Assembly (NCBI RefSeq): GCF_023091745.1
Contig: NC_068926.1
Span: 47,144,001-47,208,000, forward strand
Length of the DNA stretch: 64,000 nucleotides
Direction of reading: 5' to 3'
From: Budorcas taxicolor
Taxonomy: Eukaryota > Chordata > Mammalia > Artiodactyla > Bovidae
Numbering within the stretch: the first letter of the stretch is position 1; each line of letters opens with the position of its first letter. A model generated the notes under the pieces. That model searched no databases, was not told where the DNA came from, and saw only the letters and a list, made by a program, of their open reading frames with translations. Positions 1 through 11,740 of the stretch are shown piece by piece. Both the position numbers and the translations under genes were made by a program.

Positions 1-127
1 TACTCCCATGGCAGACATGTAAGTTTCCTGTATTCCTTCTCTGTGAACACAGCAGAGGCTTCTTGTTTTTTGACCACCAAACAACCACTTATCCTTATTT
101 GTGTAATAGCATTTATAGGTTGGAAAA

Positions 128-322
128 AGTGAAAGTCGCTAAGTTGTGTCTGACTATTTGTGACCTCATGGACTGTAGGCTCCTCTGTCCATGGGAGTTC
201 TCAGGTAAGAATACTGGAGTGGATAGCCAGTCCCTTCTCCAGGAGATCTTCCTGACCCAGGGGTTGAACCCAGTTTCCCACATTGCAGGCAGATTCTTTA
301 CTGTCTGAGTCACCAGAGATAA
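128..322 (-). repeat. Bov-tA SINE, antisense
   Basis: The plus strand shows the reversed Bov-A body (gtctgactatttgtgacc, actgtaggctcctctgtcc, agaatactggagtgg), then the reversed tRNA-like head (cattgcaggcagattcttta). Near full length. Frames of about 81 and 132 codons crossing it are read-through, not genes. Confidence 0.9.
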
Positions 323-697
323 GGTAGGCCAAACTGCAGTAGCAAATAGACAACAGGCATCACTCAGCCCCATCAAATTCATGGCTTTTTCAACCACAAG
401 GCAGTGAAGAGTGGGGCGCTCTGCTCTATATGGCCATTCAGGGACCCAGGCCAAGCATGGCTCCACCACCTTTAACACACAGCTTCGAAGACCACCTATC
501 TCATCCACCATTCTGGCGAGCTGATTGGTAGGTAAAGCCTGGTGACAATGAGGTGTTTCATGAGCTGGGTGATATCACCTTTGCTCACATTTTACTGACC
601 AGGACTGAGGAACACGGTTACATCTAGTTGCAAAAGGGGCTGGGAAGTGCAGAAGTGGCTCTCTGCCAGAAAGGAGGAGGGGAGAATGGATTTCAAA
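323..697. other. Stretch with an old, unnamed repeat relic
   Basis: I see no gene. The part at about 555-660 (ttactgaccaggactgag, ggggctgggaagtgcag) resembles a common old mammalian interspersed repeat that I cannot name. A similar motif occurs near 51000-51050. The rest looks single-copy. Confidence 0.4.
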
Positions 698-928
698 AAG
701 CAGCCTCTTGGGACCCCTGGGCTGCCTAGTGGTCTAGACATCTCCGTCTAATGCAGTGGGTGCGGGTTTGCTTCCTTGTCTGGGAGTCAAGAGGCCTCAC
801 GCAGCCATCATGCTCATGTGGCCATGAGCCACACGCCTCATGGCCAAAAAAACTGAACATAAAACAGAAGCAGTATTGCAATAAATTCAACAAAGACTTA
901 AGAAAAGAAAAAAAAAAAGCAGGCTCTT
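698..928 (+). repeat. CHR-type tRNA-derived SINE, short form, with target-site duplication
   Basis: The head matches the CHR start in degraded form (gggctgcctagtggtctag). The 3' end carries gaagcagtattgcaataaattc plus an A-rich tail, a variant seen again at 25012-25206. The repeat body is 710-916, flanked by 12-bp duplications, AAGCAGCCTCTT at 698-709 and AAGCAGGCTCTT at 917-928, with one mismatch. Confidence 0.8.
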
Positions 929-2359
929 AAGGATTCTGCCCCCAAAGTGCTGTCTTTGTAGGTCTATACATCAAGTCATTCTGTCTTCTCTAACCAAGGT
1001 ACTGGGGCATGTGATCCAAACTTAACCAACTGGACTTTTCTTTTCTTTTTTTTTGCCTTGTCAGATCCTTTATGTAGCTCAGCATAGAAGGTAACACCAA
1101 ATTAAGACAAGCAAAGTTCATGTATTAGGTTGTTTACTAATAACTATACAATTTTTATATTAAAAAGTCATAGAATAATTTTTTTAAAAAAGGACAAGTG
1201 AAGTCCCAATGCAGGTGCTTCCATCTCTCTCCCTTGTATCCTGATCCAGTGGCTGCCAAAGCCAGGATGGTCTTAGAGCCGGGCATTTGATCATGGGGAA
1301 AGCTCCTATAGTTGGCCCAGCAGATGGGAAGGGGGGTGCGTCACTTGCTCACAGTCTAAATAACATTCTCTCCCATGTGGTCTGTACCCACTGTTTGAAG
1401 ATTATGTTTCACAGAGAGATCCCACCCCAGAGGGTATTAAAATATTTAAACGATTTGATAAATTTTTGTGAATCTTCATGCAGAAATGCTCCACCGTGGC
1501 CCTGGAGGAAGGCATCCACCACTGGGGATGTGTGACCTGGCAACTGGTCTTTGGTTTGGTGGAAAGCTTCACTAGTCCCAGACAGTCCCAGATCTTTTCC
1601 AACAGTTCATCAAAATTCCAGCACTGATGGGCAGCAGATTTTTTTCCCATGGCTTTTAAATCTGAGTAACATTTGCCAGGACAGAAAAATAAAAGTGTTT
1701 TATTTTTAGTATTATTATTTTTTAATGAATTTAAGCAGATTAATCCCAGTGGCAGCCAATGAGACCTCCAAGCTCTTCCTGCTACGGAGGTCCCTGGAGA
1801 CACTTTCTTTTTCCAAGTCCAGTCCTGTAGGCCTTCCCATGCGTGATGGGAGCTCCCTTGTAGAGTTCCAGTAAACGATCCTTTGCTTTAATTAGACAAA
1901 GATGTTGTGACAAGCAACAAACAAAGAATGCTCACTGGCATGGGGAGCTGAACTCTGAGGAATTTGGGTTGACCCAACTTGACAATATGTCACGCCAGCA
2001 GAAGACGCACTGGGAAATTCTAGCCATAGCTGTGTGTTGTTCTTAAGTATTCCCTGGGTCTTCCTTGGTCAGTTTCATGAGAATAAATCCTGAAAATGGA
2101 AATTTGGTGTGGTTGAGTAGAAAGGACCCAGGACTATAAGTCTTAGGATAACTTGGAAAGAAGTTTGTAAGTCCATCAATTCTATTTTCAGGAATAGACA
2201 ACTCCTTGGGTTTAGACATGGATCTTGCAATTATTGAGCAATATCTAAGTCACTAAAGTTGCTTACATTTTATTTGGCGGTGGGATAACCTACTCTACCT
2301 CCAGTTTTGTGAAGGCTGAATGTGATGAAAGATATTAACATCTTCTTCAAAGGTATTAA
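929..2359. other. Apparently single-copy AT-rich DNA
   Basis: No gene or recognisable repeat beyond a T-rich run near 1040-1056. Open frames of 82 and 133 codons on opposite strands around 1287-1803 have no familiar domain and no supporting splice context, so I treat them as chance. Confidence 0.5.
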
Positions 2360-2619
2360 CATCTTTTTAAAAATTATTAATTTTTGGCTGCACTGGGTCT
2401 TTGTTGCTGCCTGTGTGCTTTCTCTCGTGGTACCCAGGCTTCCCACTGAGGTGGCTTCTCTTGTTGCAGAGCATAGACACTAGGCACAAGAGCTTCAGTA
2501 ATTGTGGTGTGCAGGCTTAGTTGCCCCACAGCATGTGGGATCTTCCCGGACCAGGGATGGAACCTGCGTCCCCTGGATTGACAGGCAGATTCTTAACCAC
2601 TGGACCACCAGGGAAGTCT
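2360..2619 (-). repeat. CHR SINE, long form, antisense
   Basis: It reads from an A/T tail and ggctgcactgggtctttgtt through gtggcttctcttgttgcag and catgtgggatcttcccgg to the reversed tRNA-like head (ttcttaaccactggacc, accagggaagtc). This is the long CHR-type element of about 250 bp. Confidence 0.85.
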
Positions 2620-4141
2620 TCAATGTTTTTTAAAAGCACAAATGTTAACCATATGTAAAATATTTTTGCTTTAAAATAAAACCAGTAGGAAACATATAGA
2701 GGTCAATCAGAACTTGAAATAGTAAAACAAAACATGATATCAAACAAAAAAAGAAACAAACAAAACTTCAGCTGCAGCAGAAAGGCATTCCAGGACACAA
2801 ATGTCCTAAATCAAGATGATGGATGTTGGGTGGAGGTTATCTGCTGGTGGCATGTGGACCAAATTTGTCCTCAGATATGTGTTGGATTTACACAGTGTTT
2901 GAATCATTTAAACTGCCACACTTAAAAAACCAGGAAATGTAAAGTAAACGTTTTGACTTCCTCCTTTTCTTGAAAAAAATCCAATATTCTGCTACTTTGC
3001 ACCTTCCTCATTTTAAAATAACTTTGGCAGGGGCTGGGTAACAGCACCCTCTTTAGGCAAATCAGGCATTTACATTGTAAGCCCTAGTATGGGTTTTGTG
3101 GGGTACACACTCAGGGATCATGACTGAATCCAGGAATAACAGGATCCATTGTGGTCCATAGAGGTGTCCATCAAACCTTGCATCCCTGTCTTCTCACCTC
3201 TGCTTGCTTTATTCGAGCATGGGCAAGAAGATTATAAACCTCAGAATTTCATTATCGTTCTAGGCTTCTGCCATCATTCTCTGTCCTGCCAGTTTCTTCC
3301 CCTGGGACTTCCTGGACCCTACTCCTAAACAGCAGGGCGAGTGCCTAGAGCTGTCTGGGTGGGTGGGAAGAAAGCCATGCAGCTGGGGCGTAATTGTTAC
3401 CTGGAATGAAATTACTTTTAATGACTTTTGGTAGCTTCCCAGCCCCCTCCTGATTCTCACCACCAATGAAGCTTAACAGCCTTTGGGGCAGATATGTCTC
3501 CTACACTGTAAGCATTAAAGCTGCTTGGCGGCTGATGGCAAAGAGTGATGTGATAAACATCACCCAAGACAAACATCAAGGAGGGATGCCCATTGTTCAT
3601 GCTGGTCCGCGGAGGCAGGAGTAGAGACCAGAGGATGAAAGGAAAGGAAACTTGAGGCTGATTGTCAGGATAATTTTCCCAAGAATGAAATCAATTAGCC
3701 TCTGAAGACTTACTTCTCAGCAGCAATCTGCTTCCATCCCCACTGGGAAAGACAAGACGTCTGTAAGGAAACGGATGTCCCTCCAGCAGAGGATGGGGCT
3801 GGAGCCTCCTGGGGTCTTTGCACCCCGTTTCTCTTAATTATTTAAGTGAGTTTTGGAAGCACCATATCTTTCTTTCTCTAGATCTGTTGCAACAAACTTG
3901 ACCTGAATTTGTTTCTGACTCATAAGTTATAAGGGTATTTGTACTACATTTGTACTTTCTTGGCTTATCAGAGCTGGGAGTTTAAATCAACAGGTTAAAA
4001 AAAAAAAAGCCAGGCTCCTGAGTCTGGGGTGCTCCACCCTCCCCTCTCACCCTTGAACTGGTCTTCCTCGTCCCCTGACCACTGAGTCTGGCCACTGAGA
4101 GAGCCTTAGTATGGACTCCCTTGGCAGAATGCAGCAAATAA
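2620..4141. other. Apparently single-copy DNA
   Basis: No gene, RNA or repeat family recognised in 1.5 kb. Short frames (63, 68 codons) have low complexity or no recognisable content. An A-run lies near 4000. Confidence 0.5.
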
Positions 4142-4462
4142 GAGCTTCCCTGGTGGCTCGGTGGTAAAGAATCTGCCAGCCAGTGCACGAGATGCGTGTC
4201 TGAGCCCTGATCTGGGAAGATCCTACACGCCATGGAGCAACTAACGCCGTGCGATACAACTACTGAGCCTGTGCTCTGGAGCCAGGGAGGTGTACCTACC
4301 GAAGCCCCCATGCCCTACAGCCTGTGCTCCGCAACAAGAGAAGCCACTGGAACAAGAAGCCAGCGCGCCGGACGAGAGAGTAGTTCCCCTCGCTGCAACT
4401 ATAGAAAAGTCTGTGCAGCAATGAAGACCCAGCACAGACAAAAATAAATAAAATTATTTTTT
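4142..4462 (+). repeat. CHR SINE, long form, sense
   Basis: The full long form is visible: gagcttccctggtggctcgg head, gatctgggaagatcctac, actgagcctgtgctctgga, gcaacaagagaagccact, caatgaagacccagcac, and an AAATAAATAAA tail. Overlapping frames on both strands (65-109 codons) are repeat read-through. Confidence 0.88.
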
Positions 4463-4489
4463 AAATGCAGCAAAGATGTGTCAAGCCCC

Positions 4490-4698
4490 TAACTATGTGC
4501 CAGTGAAAGTCACTCAGTCGTGTCTGACTCTTTGTGACCCATGTACAGTCCATGAAACTCTCCAGGCCAGAATACCAGAGTGGGTAGTCTTTCCCTTCTC
4601 CAGGGGGTCTTTCCAACCCAGGGATTGAACACAGAGCTTCTGCATTGTGGGCAGATTCTTTACCAGCTGAGCTACCAGGGAAGCCCAACTATGTGCCA
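4490..4698 (-). repeat. Bov-tA SINE, antisense, with 12-bp target-site duplication
   Basis: Reversed Bov-A body (gtcgtgtctgactctttgtg) and reversed tRNA-like head (gctgagctaccagggaagcc) occupy about 4503-4686. Identical AACTATGTGCCA copies at 4490-4501 and 4687-4698 mark the insertion, so both ends of the copy are intact. Confidence 0.92.
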
Positions 4699-4835
4699 AG
4701 CCCCCTTCTAACTCACTGGAAAGAGGAACAGAGCATAAGACCCCTGTTTTGTGGACAGTACTTGGACCGAGATAATCCAGGGGGGGTCATTTCAAAGGAC
4801 TGGTCAACAGTATTCAGTTTCCTCTTCTCCCTCAT

Positions 4836-4923
4836 TGCTGCTACTGCTAAGTCACTTCAGTTGTGTCCGACTCTGTGCAACCCCACAGATGGCAGCCCAC
4901 CAGGCTCCCCTGTCCCTGGGATT
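4836..4923 (-). repeat. Bov-A SINE fragment, antisense
   Basis: About 88 bp match the 3' part of a Bov-A unit in reverse (gctgctactgctaagtcact, ggcagcccaccaggctcccc). It stops abruptly at gtccctgggatt, so the copy is 5' truncated. Confidence 0.8.
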
Positions 4924-6065
4924 AGCAGAAATCCAATTTATTTGGAGGCACCCAAAGAGCTTAATTTTCCAAATTCCCACAGGGCATGGGGAAGTCATGT
5001 GATCAGTCCTGACCAATGAGATTGAAGCAGATGCTAGTGAGTGGGGCTTCCAGGAAAACTCTTCTAAGGGAGGTGGGGTGATCTGGCTCTACCTGTTGAC
5101 CCTAACTTTTCACCTTCTGGAGTATGAGTTAATGCTCAGTCAGTCATCTAGCAACCATAACGACAAAAGTCACAAATAAAAACAGGGGAGCAAGGTGAGA
5201 GGAAGAACTTGGTCTCAGTGCACTTAGGGCAGGCTGCCTCCAGAATCCTCGTAACACTAGAAAAAATAAACTAGTAAGTTACGTAACAATAATTAGTTCT
5301 AACACTTCAATCTCTTCTGTCTCTCCGAACCCAACTCTGTGAGAACAAATAATCCAGAAATAATGTTTTCACATGGTAGTCTTGCTCTCTGCAGTGTATT
5401 TTGTAAAGCTGGCAATTGATAGACTCACTGTTGAAGTACAAACTATTCTGGCTCTAAAAGCGTCAGCAGAGTTGGGCTTTCCCAGGACTGTCAGACTGCG
5501 CAGTGTGAAGGTCTCAGGGTAGCTGAGCTGCTGACGTGGCAGCTAGGGGCTCCACAGAGGGTGCTTCAGGGGATGAGGGGAGAGCTGTATGGCCTCTGGG
5601 GACCAAACCTCAGGGATCATTTCTGTGGTCATGACGTGATGTGAAGCAGTGACAAGCTAGCCGGGATTCGAGGGGAAATAACAGTCTCCCTCTCTTCAAG
5701 GGAGGGTTATCAAGAACTCTTCTAAGACCTCTTCATTCTCCAAAGCTTGGTTCATAGCTACCTCGAGAAGCCTTCACTCTTCGCCCCATACTTCTATTTA
5801 TCACTCTACCTGGTAACTTTAGTCAAACATTCTTTTGGTGTTTGTTCACCTTCTGCCCCGGTTTGCTGTTTAACTGCTTGGTTTACCAGGCAACTTCCTT
5901 GACCACTGATACAACCAGCTTTTGAGCAAATGCAAAAGAATCCTCATGGTTTTATTGGTTGTTTTATCCAAGAGACATTCTTTATCTATGTGTCTATCTT
6001 CCTTTGTTTTTCTTTATTTTTTCTATATCTCTTTTTTCCTTTACCATCCTGGAGGCAATATTAAT
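4924..6065. other. Apparently single-copy DNA
   Basis: Nothing recognised: no long frame, no repeat consensus, no structured RNA. T-rich tracts lie around 5985-6045. Confidence 0.5.
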
Positions 6066-6265
6066 TAAGTGATTAGGAATACGGGTTTTCAAGTCAAAGA
6101 CACTAGTGCTTGTTTCTTACCAACTGTGTGACCTCAGGCAAATGGCTTAAGTCTCCCTGTCGCCAATTGAAAAATGGCCATTGTGATGAAGGCTGAGGAA
6201 CTGAATGCATGGAACCCTCTTAACACAGCAGCTGGCAAGTAAGTGCGTCTGAAAATGGATTATCT
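6066..6265 (+). repeat. MIR SINE, sense
   Basis: Diverged MIR: a degraded head, then the conserved core accaactgtgtgacctcagg and aaatggcttaagtctccctg, ending in a weak tail. Divergence is much higher than in the Bov-tA copies, as expected for a pre-eutherian SINE. Confidence 0.75.
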
Positions 6266-6931
6266 GCCATCAATCATCATCATGGTCACTATCATGATTG
6301 AGGACCTTCGTTTTCCCTAGGATAGATCTGGCTCGTCATTAAATAGAACCAGAGGGATGGGATCCATTGAGAGTGAGTGTTGCTTGGATCCATGCAATTA
6401 AAGGAGAGGAGAATGGGCAGCAAAAGTTTAGAAAACAAACAAGTCTACAGGAAGCCTGGAGACTTTCAAAAACAGTCTAAAACAAAGCAAAACAAAAGGG
6501 CTGAGTGGATGGTGATGTCATCCGTCTGGTCAAAGAGGAGAGGAAATTGTCGCCGTGCCTCCAGGAAGTGTGGGGTGGCCAGCGGGGCAGCATTGGCATC
6601 CAAGGGGCTCTGGGATGGCCTTTGTCTGGGACCAGCCGGGACCCTCGATCTCCTCATGTTTATGAGACAGCTTCCCTCTTCTTTAAGGTACACTTTTCAC
6701 ACCGGACATGAATTACAATATTTTCAGTTACACATACACACAATTGGTAATTTACATAAGCTCTGGGGGAAGAAAGAGATGAGAAGGAAATATACCAGGC
6801 TGTTACTAGTGATTATTTCTCAGATAAATGTGTATTACTTTTAGAGTCAGGGGCAAAAACAATAGAGTGATTTTATAGCAGATCTACTTTTGAAACAGGA
6901 GGGAAGGGCACAAGTTTTAAAAGAATGACAT
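6266..6931. other. Apparently single-copy DNA
   Basis: A 155-codon frame (6377-6844) crosses this stretch. Its translation shows no recognised domain and competing frames lie on the other strand, so I do not call a gene. Confidence 0.45.
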
Positions 6932-7208
6932 AGCCTGAGGACTCTTAGCAACCCCATGGACTGTAGCCCACCAGGCTTCTCCATCCATGGGATTTTTCCA
7001 GGCAAGAGTAGGAGTGGGGTGCCAAGACTGAGTGACTTCACTTTCACTTTTCACTTTCATGCTTTGGAGAAGGAAATGGCAACCCACTCCACTGTTCTTG
7101 CCTGGAGAATCCCAGGGATGGCAGAGCCCGGTGGGCTGCCATCTAGGGGATCGCACAGAGTCGGACACGACTGAAGCGATTTAGCAGCAGCAGCAGCAGC
7201 CTGAGGAC
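6932..7208 (+). repeat. Bov-A2 SINE with inverted 5' half
   Basis: Positions 6943-7023 are the reverse complement of the first Bov-A unit (tagcaaccccatggactgta, aggagtggggtgcca). From 7024 the element resumes forward (gactgagtgacttcactt, ggagaaggaaatggcaaccc) and ends in a CAG-repeat tail at 7197. AGCCTGAGGAC is perfectly duplicated at 6932-6942 and 7198-7208, so both pieces entered in one event. The break lies inside the first unit, where a few bases are missing. Twin priming, as known for L1, would give this layout. Confidence 0.85.
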
Positions 7209-7845
7209 AAGACATAAACTTATGAGAAACAAACAGGTGCAAGATGGAGGATGAGTCAACTTCCACTACACCTTGATGGACCCTGAGTCTCAGTATATAC
7301 TCAACATAACACATCAACAAACTAAGTGACACACCTGCCAGCACCGTGACAGTTCCAAGGCCAACCATCAAAGACCAGAATGTGGTTGGTGGCCCAATTC
7401 CTGGAAATCTCTACCCCTTCCCCAAAATGGTTGGATTAATTCTCCTGCTCATTAGCCTATGAAATAATCCAGCCCATAAAAAATAACCACTCTGCATTTT
7501 GGGGTCACTCTCACCTTTTGGGAAGATCCACACTCTGTCTGTGAAGTGTATTTCTCTCTTAAAAAATCCACTTCTTACCTAATGTCTCTCGGTGAATTCT
7601 TTCTGTGATGACATCAAGAACCTAACCTTCATTGAGTCCTGAGACCAAGCGTATGATCTCAGTTAAAAGGCCATGGGTTCAATGAGAGTTAAATGGTTTT
7701 GCTTTATTAGGGATGTAAAGTATTAATGACAGAAAACAAGGAATAGTCTTTGGACTATTTGAAAACAAAAGAAAGTCAAAGGGAGCCTTTGAAAGGACTC
7801 TCATCGTTTACTTGGCTGACCATAGGATGCTAGGTTTTGCTTGCT
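7209..7845. other. Apparently single-copy DNA
   Basis: No gene or clear repeat. It contains an AT-rich segment and a few short chance frames only. Confidence 0.45.
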
Positions 7846-7905
7846 TGTTTGTTTTAAAATTTATTCTATTGAAGTATAGTTGATCTACAGTGTTGTAATA
7901 GGGTG
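7846..7905 (-). repeat. L1 3' end fragment, antisense
   Basis: About 60 bp match the reversed 3' UTR of artiodactyl L1 (attgaagtatagttgatcta, cagtgttgtaatag). The same segment, longer, lies at 51580-51800. Confidence 0.6.
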
Positions 7906-8067
7906 TTATTTTAAAATGAGAAAATTGGAGTTTATACTGTATTTACTCCACAGCATGTGAAGAAGGAATATTGCCTTACCTATGTGGATTTTAGCCCAAT
8001 TCTGTCACATTTTGCTAATAAGTAGAATAGTAGTGCATCTTTTAATTCTTTTTTTTAAGCTTGTGTA

Positions 8068-8258
8068 CTATTCCCCTGCTGGCTCAGCGGTAAAGAATAC
8101 GCCTCCCAATGCAAGAGACGCAGGTTTGATCCCTGGGTCCAGAAGATTCACTGGAGAAGGAAATGGCAACCCACTCCAGTATTCTTGCCTGGAGAATTCC
8201 ATGGACAGAGGAGCCTGCTGGGCTACAGTCCGTGGGGTCACACACGGCTAAACAACAA
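8068..8258 (+). repeat. Bov-tA SINE, sense
   Basis: Head gctggctcagcggtaaagaa, ggtttgatccctgggtcc, the Bov-A junction ggagaaggaaatggcaaccc, then acagtccgtggggtcacac. Full length or nearly so. Confidence 0.9.
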
Positions 8259-9027
8259 AACTGTTCCCTACTAGACCTTGGCTCTGGTGCCTGTGTCCGT
8301 GTGACCCCAGTGAAAGAGGGGGGCTCTGCAGGAGTGCTTCACCAGCCTGTTACCCCCAGTTGCTTCTGTGGGGACCCCACCCCTAAAAGGATCTCAGGTG
8401 GTGAAACAATAGGTTCGCCATCTCTTTGACATTTTATCCAAAAGGTGGAAACTAACTGCTCTACTCTGCAGCTGGGAGCAGCTTAGAGGCTCACTTCTAG
8501 GAAATAAAAAATAGCAGAAGTGACAATGTGGGTCTTCTGAGCCCAGGTCCCGGAGGCACCCCACCTTCCTCCCCACTCTGCTTAGACGACTGACTCTGGG
8601 GGAAGCCAGATGCCATGTCATGGGACACATAAGCAGTCCTTCAGAGAAGTCTGAGAGGCAAGGAACTGAAGCCTCCTGCCAACAGCACTTCGCCTTGGAA
8701 ACAGGTCCTTCACCCTTCCCTCAGAGGACTCAGCCTAGCCTTGGGGTTAGCCTGCACCAGACTCCCACATTTCTCATCTGAGGAAACAAATGATGCATGC
8801 TTGCTGTTTTGAGCTGCTAAATTTGGGGGCAATTTGTTCCAAAATGGTGGATACCCAATGCAACATTTCTAGATGTCTGGGACCACCCTCCTATCCCCAG
8901 CCTTAGTTGCTGTCTGGCATCTCTGACATGCCCACTGACCACCTGCCTCTGCCCTTTGGGGATTCTATTGCCACTAAAATGTGGGTAATAACATCTACAG
9001 GGGTGTTGTGGGGAATAACTTTAAGAT
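8259..9027. other. Mostly single-copy DNA with a possible LTR tail relic
   Basis: Around 8800-8845 the words gctgttttgagctgctaaat and ggggcaatttgttcc resemble the 3' end of MaLR-type LTRs, but the match is short. Nothing else is recognised, and no gene. Confidence 0.4.
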
Positions 9028-9280
9028 AATACATCTAAAGGTACTTCCCAGGTGGCTCCAGTGGTAAAGAACCTGCCTGCCAATGCAGGAGACATAAGAG
9101 ATGTGAGTTCCATCCCTGAGTTGGGAAGATTCCCTGGAGGAGGGCATGGCAACCCACTCCAGTATTCTTGCCTGGAAAATCCTATGAACAGAGGAGCCTG
9201 ATGGGCTATAGTCCATGGGGTCGCAAAGAGTTGGATGAAACTGCAGCGACTTAGCACACACACACGCAATACATCTAAAG
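9028..9280 (+). repeat. Bov-tA SINE, sense, with 13-bp target-site duplication
   Basis: Complete element at 9041-9267, from gtacttcccaggtggctcca to the CACACACACA tail. AATACATCTAAAG is duplicated exactly at 9028-9040 and 9268-9280. An exact duplication this long suggests a fairly young insertion. Confidence 0.93.
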
Positions 9281-9314
9281 TTCTCAGCACAATGCCTGGC
9301 ACAAAGTGAGTATT

Positions 9315-9562
9315 CCTTTTTTCTGGCTTCCCTGGGTCTTCATTGCTGCCCACGGGATTTCTCTAGCTGTGGGGAGTGGGGACTTCTCATTGCAGTGGCT
9401 TCTCTTGTTGCAGAGCACGGCTCTAAAGCATAGGCTAAGTAGTTTTGGCTCATGGGCTTAGATGCCTCGGGGCAAGTGGCATCTTCCCCAGCCCGGGGAT
9501 TGAACCCTCATCCCCTGCATTGCAGGTGGATTCTCAACCACTGGACCAGCAGGGAAGCCCAT
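9315..9562 (-). repeat. CHR SINE, long form, antisense
   Basis: Reversed long CHR: ggcttccctgggtcttcatt, gtggcttctcttgttgcag, cagcccggggattgaaccc, ccactggaccagcagggaag. Imperfect flanking duplications (aaagtgagtattc and gaagtaagtactc) support complete ends. Confidence 0.87.
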
Positions 9563-10324
9563 GAAGTAAGTACTCATTAGTCGTCTACCACTTTCTTTCC
9601 AGGACAGACCTCCATCCCTGCTGAGCAACACTGCTGGGCACCGTCATGGCCATGCTGATGATTGGGAATTTTCTGAGGTCTCCAATGAAAGGGCTGAGAT
9701 GGAGCCACATTCCTGCAGTCTTGAAGGTGCCACGCTCCACACAGCAGTGGGGTGAGGACACCCCTCTCTCATCCAGTGCTGCCTGGTGTCTCCTGGGCTC
9801 TTCAGCAGTGAGCTAGGGGCTCCATCAAGTCACCACCCAGAAGGTTCTGCTCTGCTCTCAGCTCCATTCACAAGCATGTGTCTGGGATGGAGTCCAGAGG
9901 TACCTGCCTTTTGGAAACAGGGGCAGTGGTTGTCTCTGCGGGGCCAGCCCTTGAAAGCTGGCCTGCGCTCCTCAGTGTGACCCTGTGCACTGCCACACCT
10001 GAGCATCTTTGCTGCCTTCTGAGGTTGTCCAGGTGTATTTGGGCTTCTGCTCACTTAAGAGATAAAAGAAATATGATATAGACAGCTTCAGTGGCTTTCC
10101 CTTGTCACCCAGCCAGGAAGTTGCAAATCTGGGTTTGAACTCTTTTTTTTTTTCTTTTTTGCCAGTTGGACTAGTCATTCTGTGGAATTGACACTTACTG
10201 CACAAATCATATTTTAGACAATGCCTGCATTATATTACTATGTGATGCTATGATTCTGGTTAAAAACAGAAGCGATTAAAGAAACACTATATTCACAAGG
10301 GCCACAGGTTAGGATGTAGTGTTG
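9563..10324. other. Apparently single-copy DNA
   Basis: Short frames (64-77 codons) overlap on both strands with no recognisable domain. A T-run at 10141-10160 is the only low-complexity feature. Confidence 0.45.
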
Positions 10325-10330
10325 AAAGGG

Positions 10331-10560
10331 TAGCCCTGGAAGCAGACCACCTGGGTTCAAAGTTACGGACTTGCTGGACCACATGGTCAAGTTCCTACAC
10401 CCACTCTGTTTTAGTTTCCACATCTGTAAAATTCTCATAACAGCAGCACTAGGTAGGGGTTTCATTGTGAAGGTTCTATGAGTTAATTCATGTACATTGC
10501 TTACAGTGCCTGGGACAAGATATATACGTAATCCATATAAACATTTATTACTTTGTAGCC
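10331..10560 (+). repeat. MIR SINE, sense
   Basis: Diverged but nearly full MIR: agaccacctgggttcaaag head, gttttagtttccacatctgt core, and cagtgcctgggacaagat with ataaacatttatta near the tail. Confidence 0.8.
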
Positions 10561-10775
10561 ACCTTTTTGGAAGCATGAAGACAATTGGTATATTTTTTTC
10601 AGTTTTGCATTAATATCTTGTGTAGGTAGAGCCCAGTGACTGTTTGCAGTTTAAAATTAGACTGTAGCATTGACTGGCTTGAGAAGTCATCTCCTCCTCA
10701 TAGAAAAGTAAAAAAAATCATACTTTTTTTTTATTTTGAAAATGAGCTTTAAAAATAATCTGTTGTTGTTGTTAT

Positions 10776-11558
10776 ACAGTCACTCAGTCACATCTGACTC
10801 TTTGTGACTCCATGGACTGTAGCATGCCAGGCTTCCCTGTCCATCACCAACTCCCGGAACTTGCTCAAACTCATGTCCATGAAGCCAGTGATGCCATTCA
10901 AGCATCTCATTCTCTGTCATCCCCTTCTCCTCCTGTCTTCAATCTTTCCTAGCATCAGGGTCTTTTCCAGTGAGTCAGTTCTTCACATCAGGTGGCCAAA
11001 GTATTGGAGCTTCAGCTTCAGCATCAGTCCTCCCAATGAATATTCAGGGTTGATTTTCTTTAGGATTGACTAGTTGGATCTCCTTGCAGTCCAAGGGACT
11101 CTCAAGAGTCTTCTCTAACACCACAGTTCAAAAGCATCAATTCTTCAGTGCTCAGCCTTCCTTATGGTTCAACTCTCACATCCATACATGACCACTGGAA
11201 AAACCATAGCTTTGACTAGATGGACTTTCGTTGGCAAAGTAATGTCTCTGCTTTTTAATATGCTGTTTATGTTTGTCATAGCTTTTCTTTCAAGGAGCAA
11301 ACGCCTTTTAATTTCATGGCTGCAGTCACTGTCCACGGTGACTTTGGAGCCCAAGGAAATAAAGTCAGTCACTATTTCCATTGTTTCCCCATCTATTTGC
11401 CATGAAGTGATGGGACTGAATGCCATGATCTTAGTTTTTTGAATGTTTAGTTTTAAGCCATCTTTTTCACTCTCCTCTTTCACCTTCATCAAGGGGCTCT
11501 TTAGTTCTTCGCTTTCTGCTATAAGGGTGGTATCTGCATATCTGAGGGTATTGATATA
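10776..11558 (-). repeat. BovB LINE 3' fragment, antisense (5' truncated)
   Basis: About 780 bp of the BovB 3' region in reverse: cagtcactcagtcacatctg, ccatcaccaactcccgga, gcatctcattctctgtcat, atggactttcgttggcaaag. It is part of the reverse transcriptase frame through to the 3' end. No full RT or endonuclease domain remains, so it cannot move by itself. Confidence 0.93.
11169..11492 (-). pseudogene. BovB reverse-transcriptase C-terminal remnant
   Basis: A 107-codon minus-strand frame matches the BovB polyprotein segment just after the RT catalytic motif: KVKEESEKDGLKLNIQKTKI, ITSWQIDGETME, KSRDITLPTKVHLVKAM. The catalytic YADD-type motif should be encoded just upstream at about 11510-11545, but that DNA is altered and does not read through in the same frame. 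This is a dead fragment. Confidence 0.85.
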
Positions 11559-11606
11559 AAGATAATTTAGCTACATAATAAAAATAATAACATAAAGAAC
11601 CACAGT

Positions 11607-11740
11607 CCTTTTTTTTTTCTTCTCCTTGCGGTGGGAGTACTGAGTGGCATGTGGAATCTTAGTTCCGGACCAGGGATCAAACCCTCACCCCCTGCAGTGG
11701 CAATGTGGAATCTTAACCACTGGACCACCATTGAAGTCCC
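11607..11740 (-). repeat. CHR SINE, short form, antisense
   Basis: T-rich tail, then gcatgtggaatcttagttcc, ggaccagggatcaaaccctc and ttaaccactggaccaccat. Length of about 130 bp fits the short form. Confidence 0.85.

Noticed and set aside
8068..8140. tRNA genes in the heads of Bov-tA and CHR copies (this and dozens of other sites)
   Set aside because: These are tRNA-derived SINE heads joined to SINE bodies and lack a full tRNA cloverleaf with acceptor pairing.
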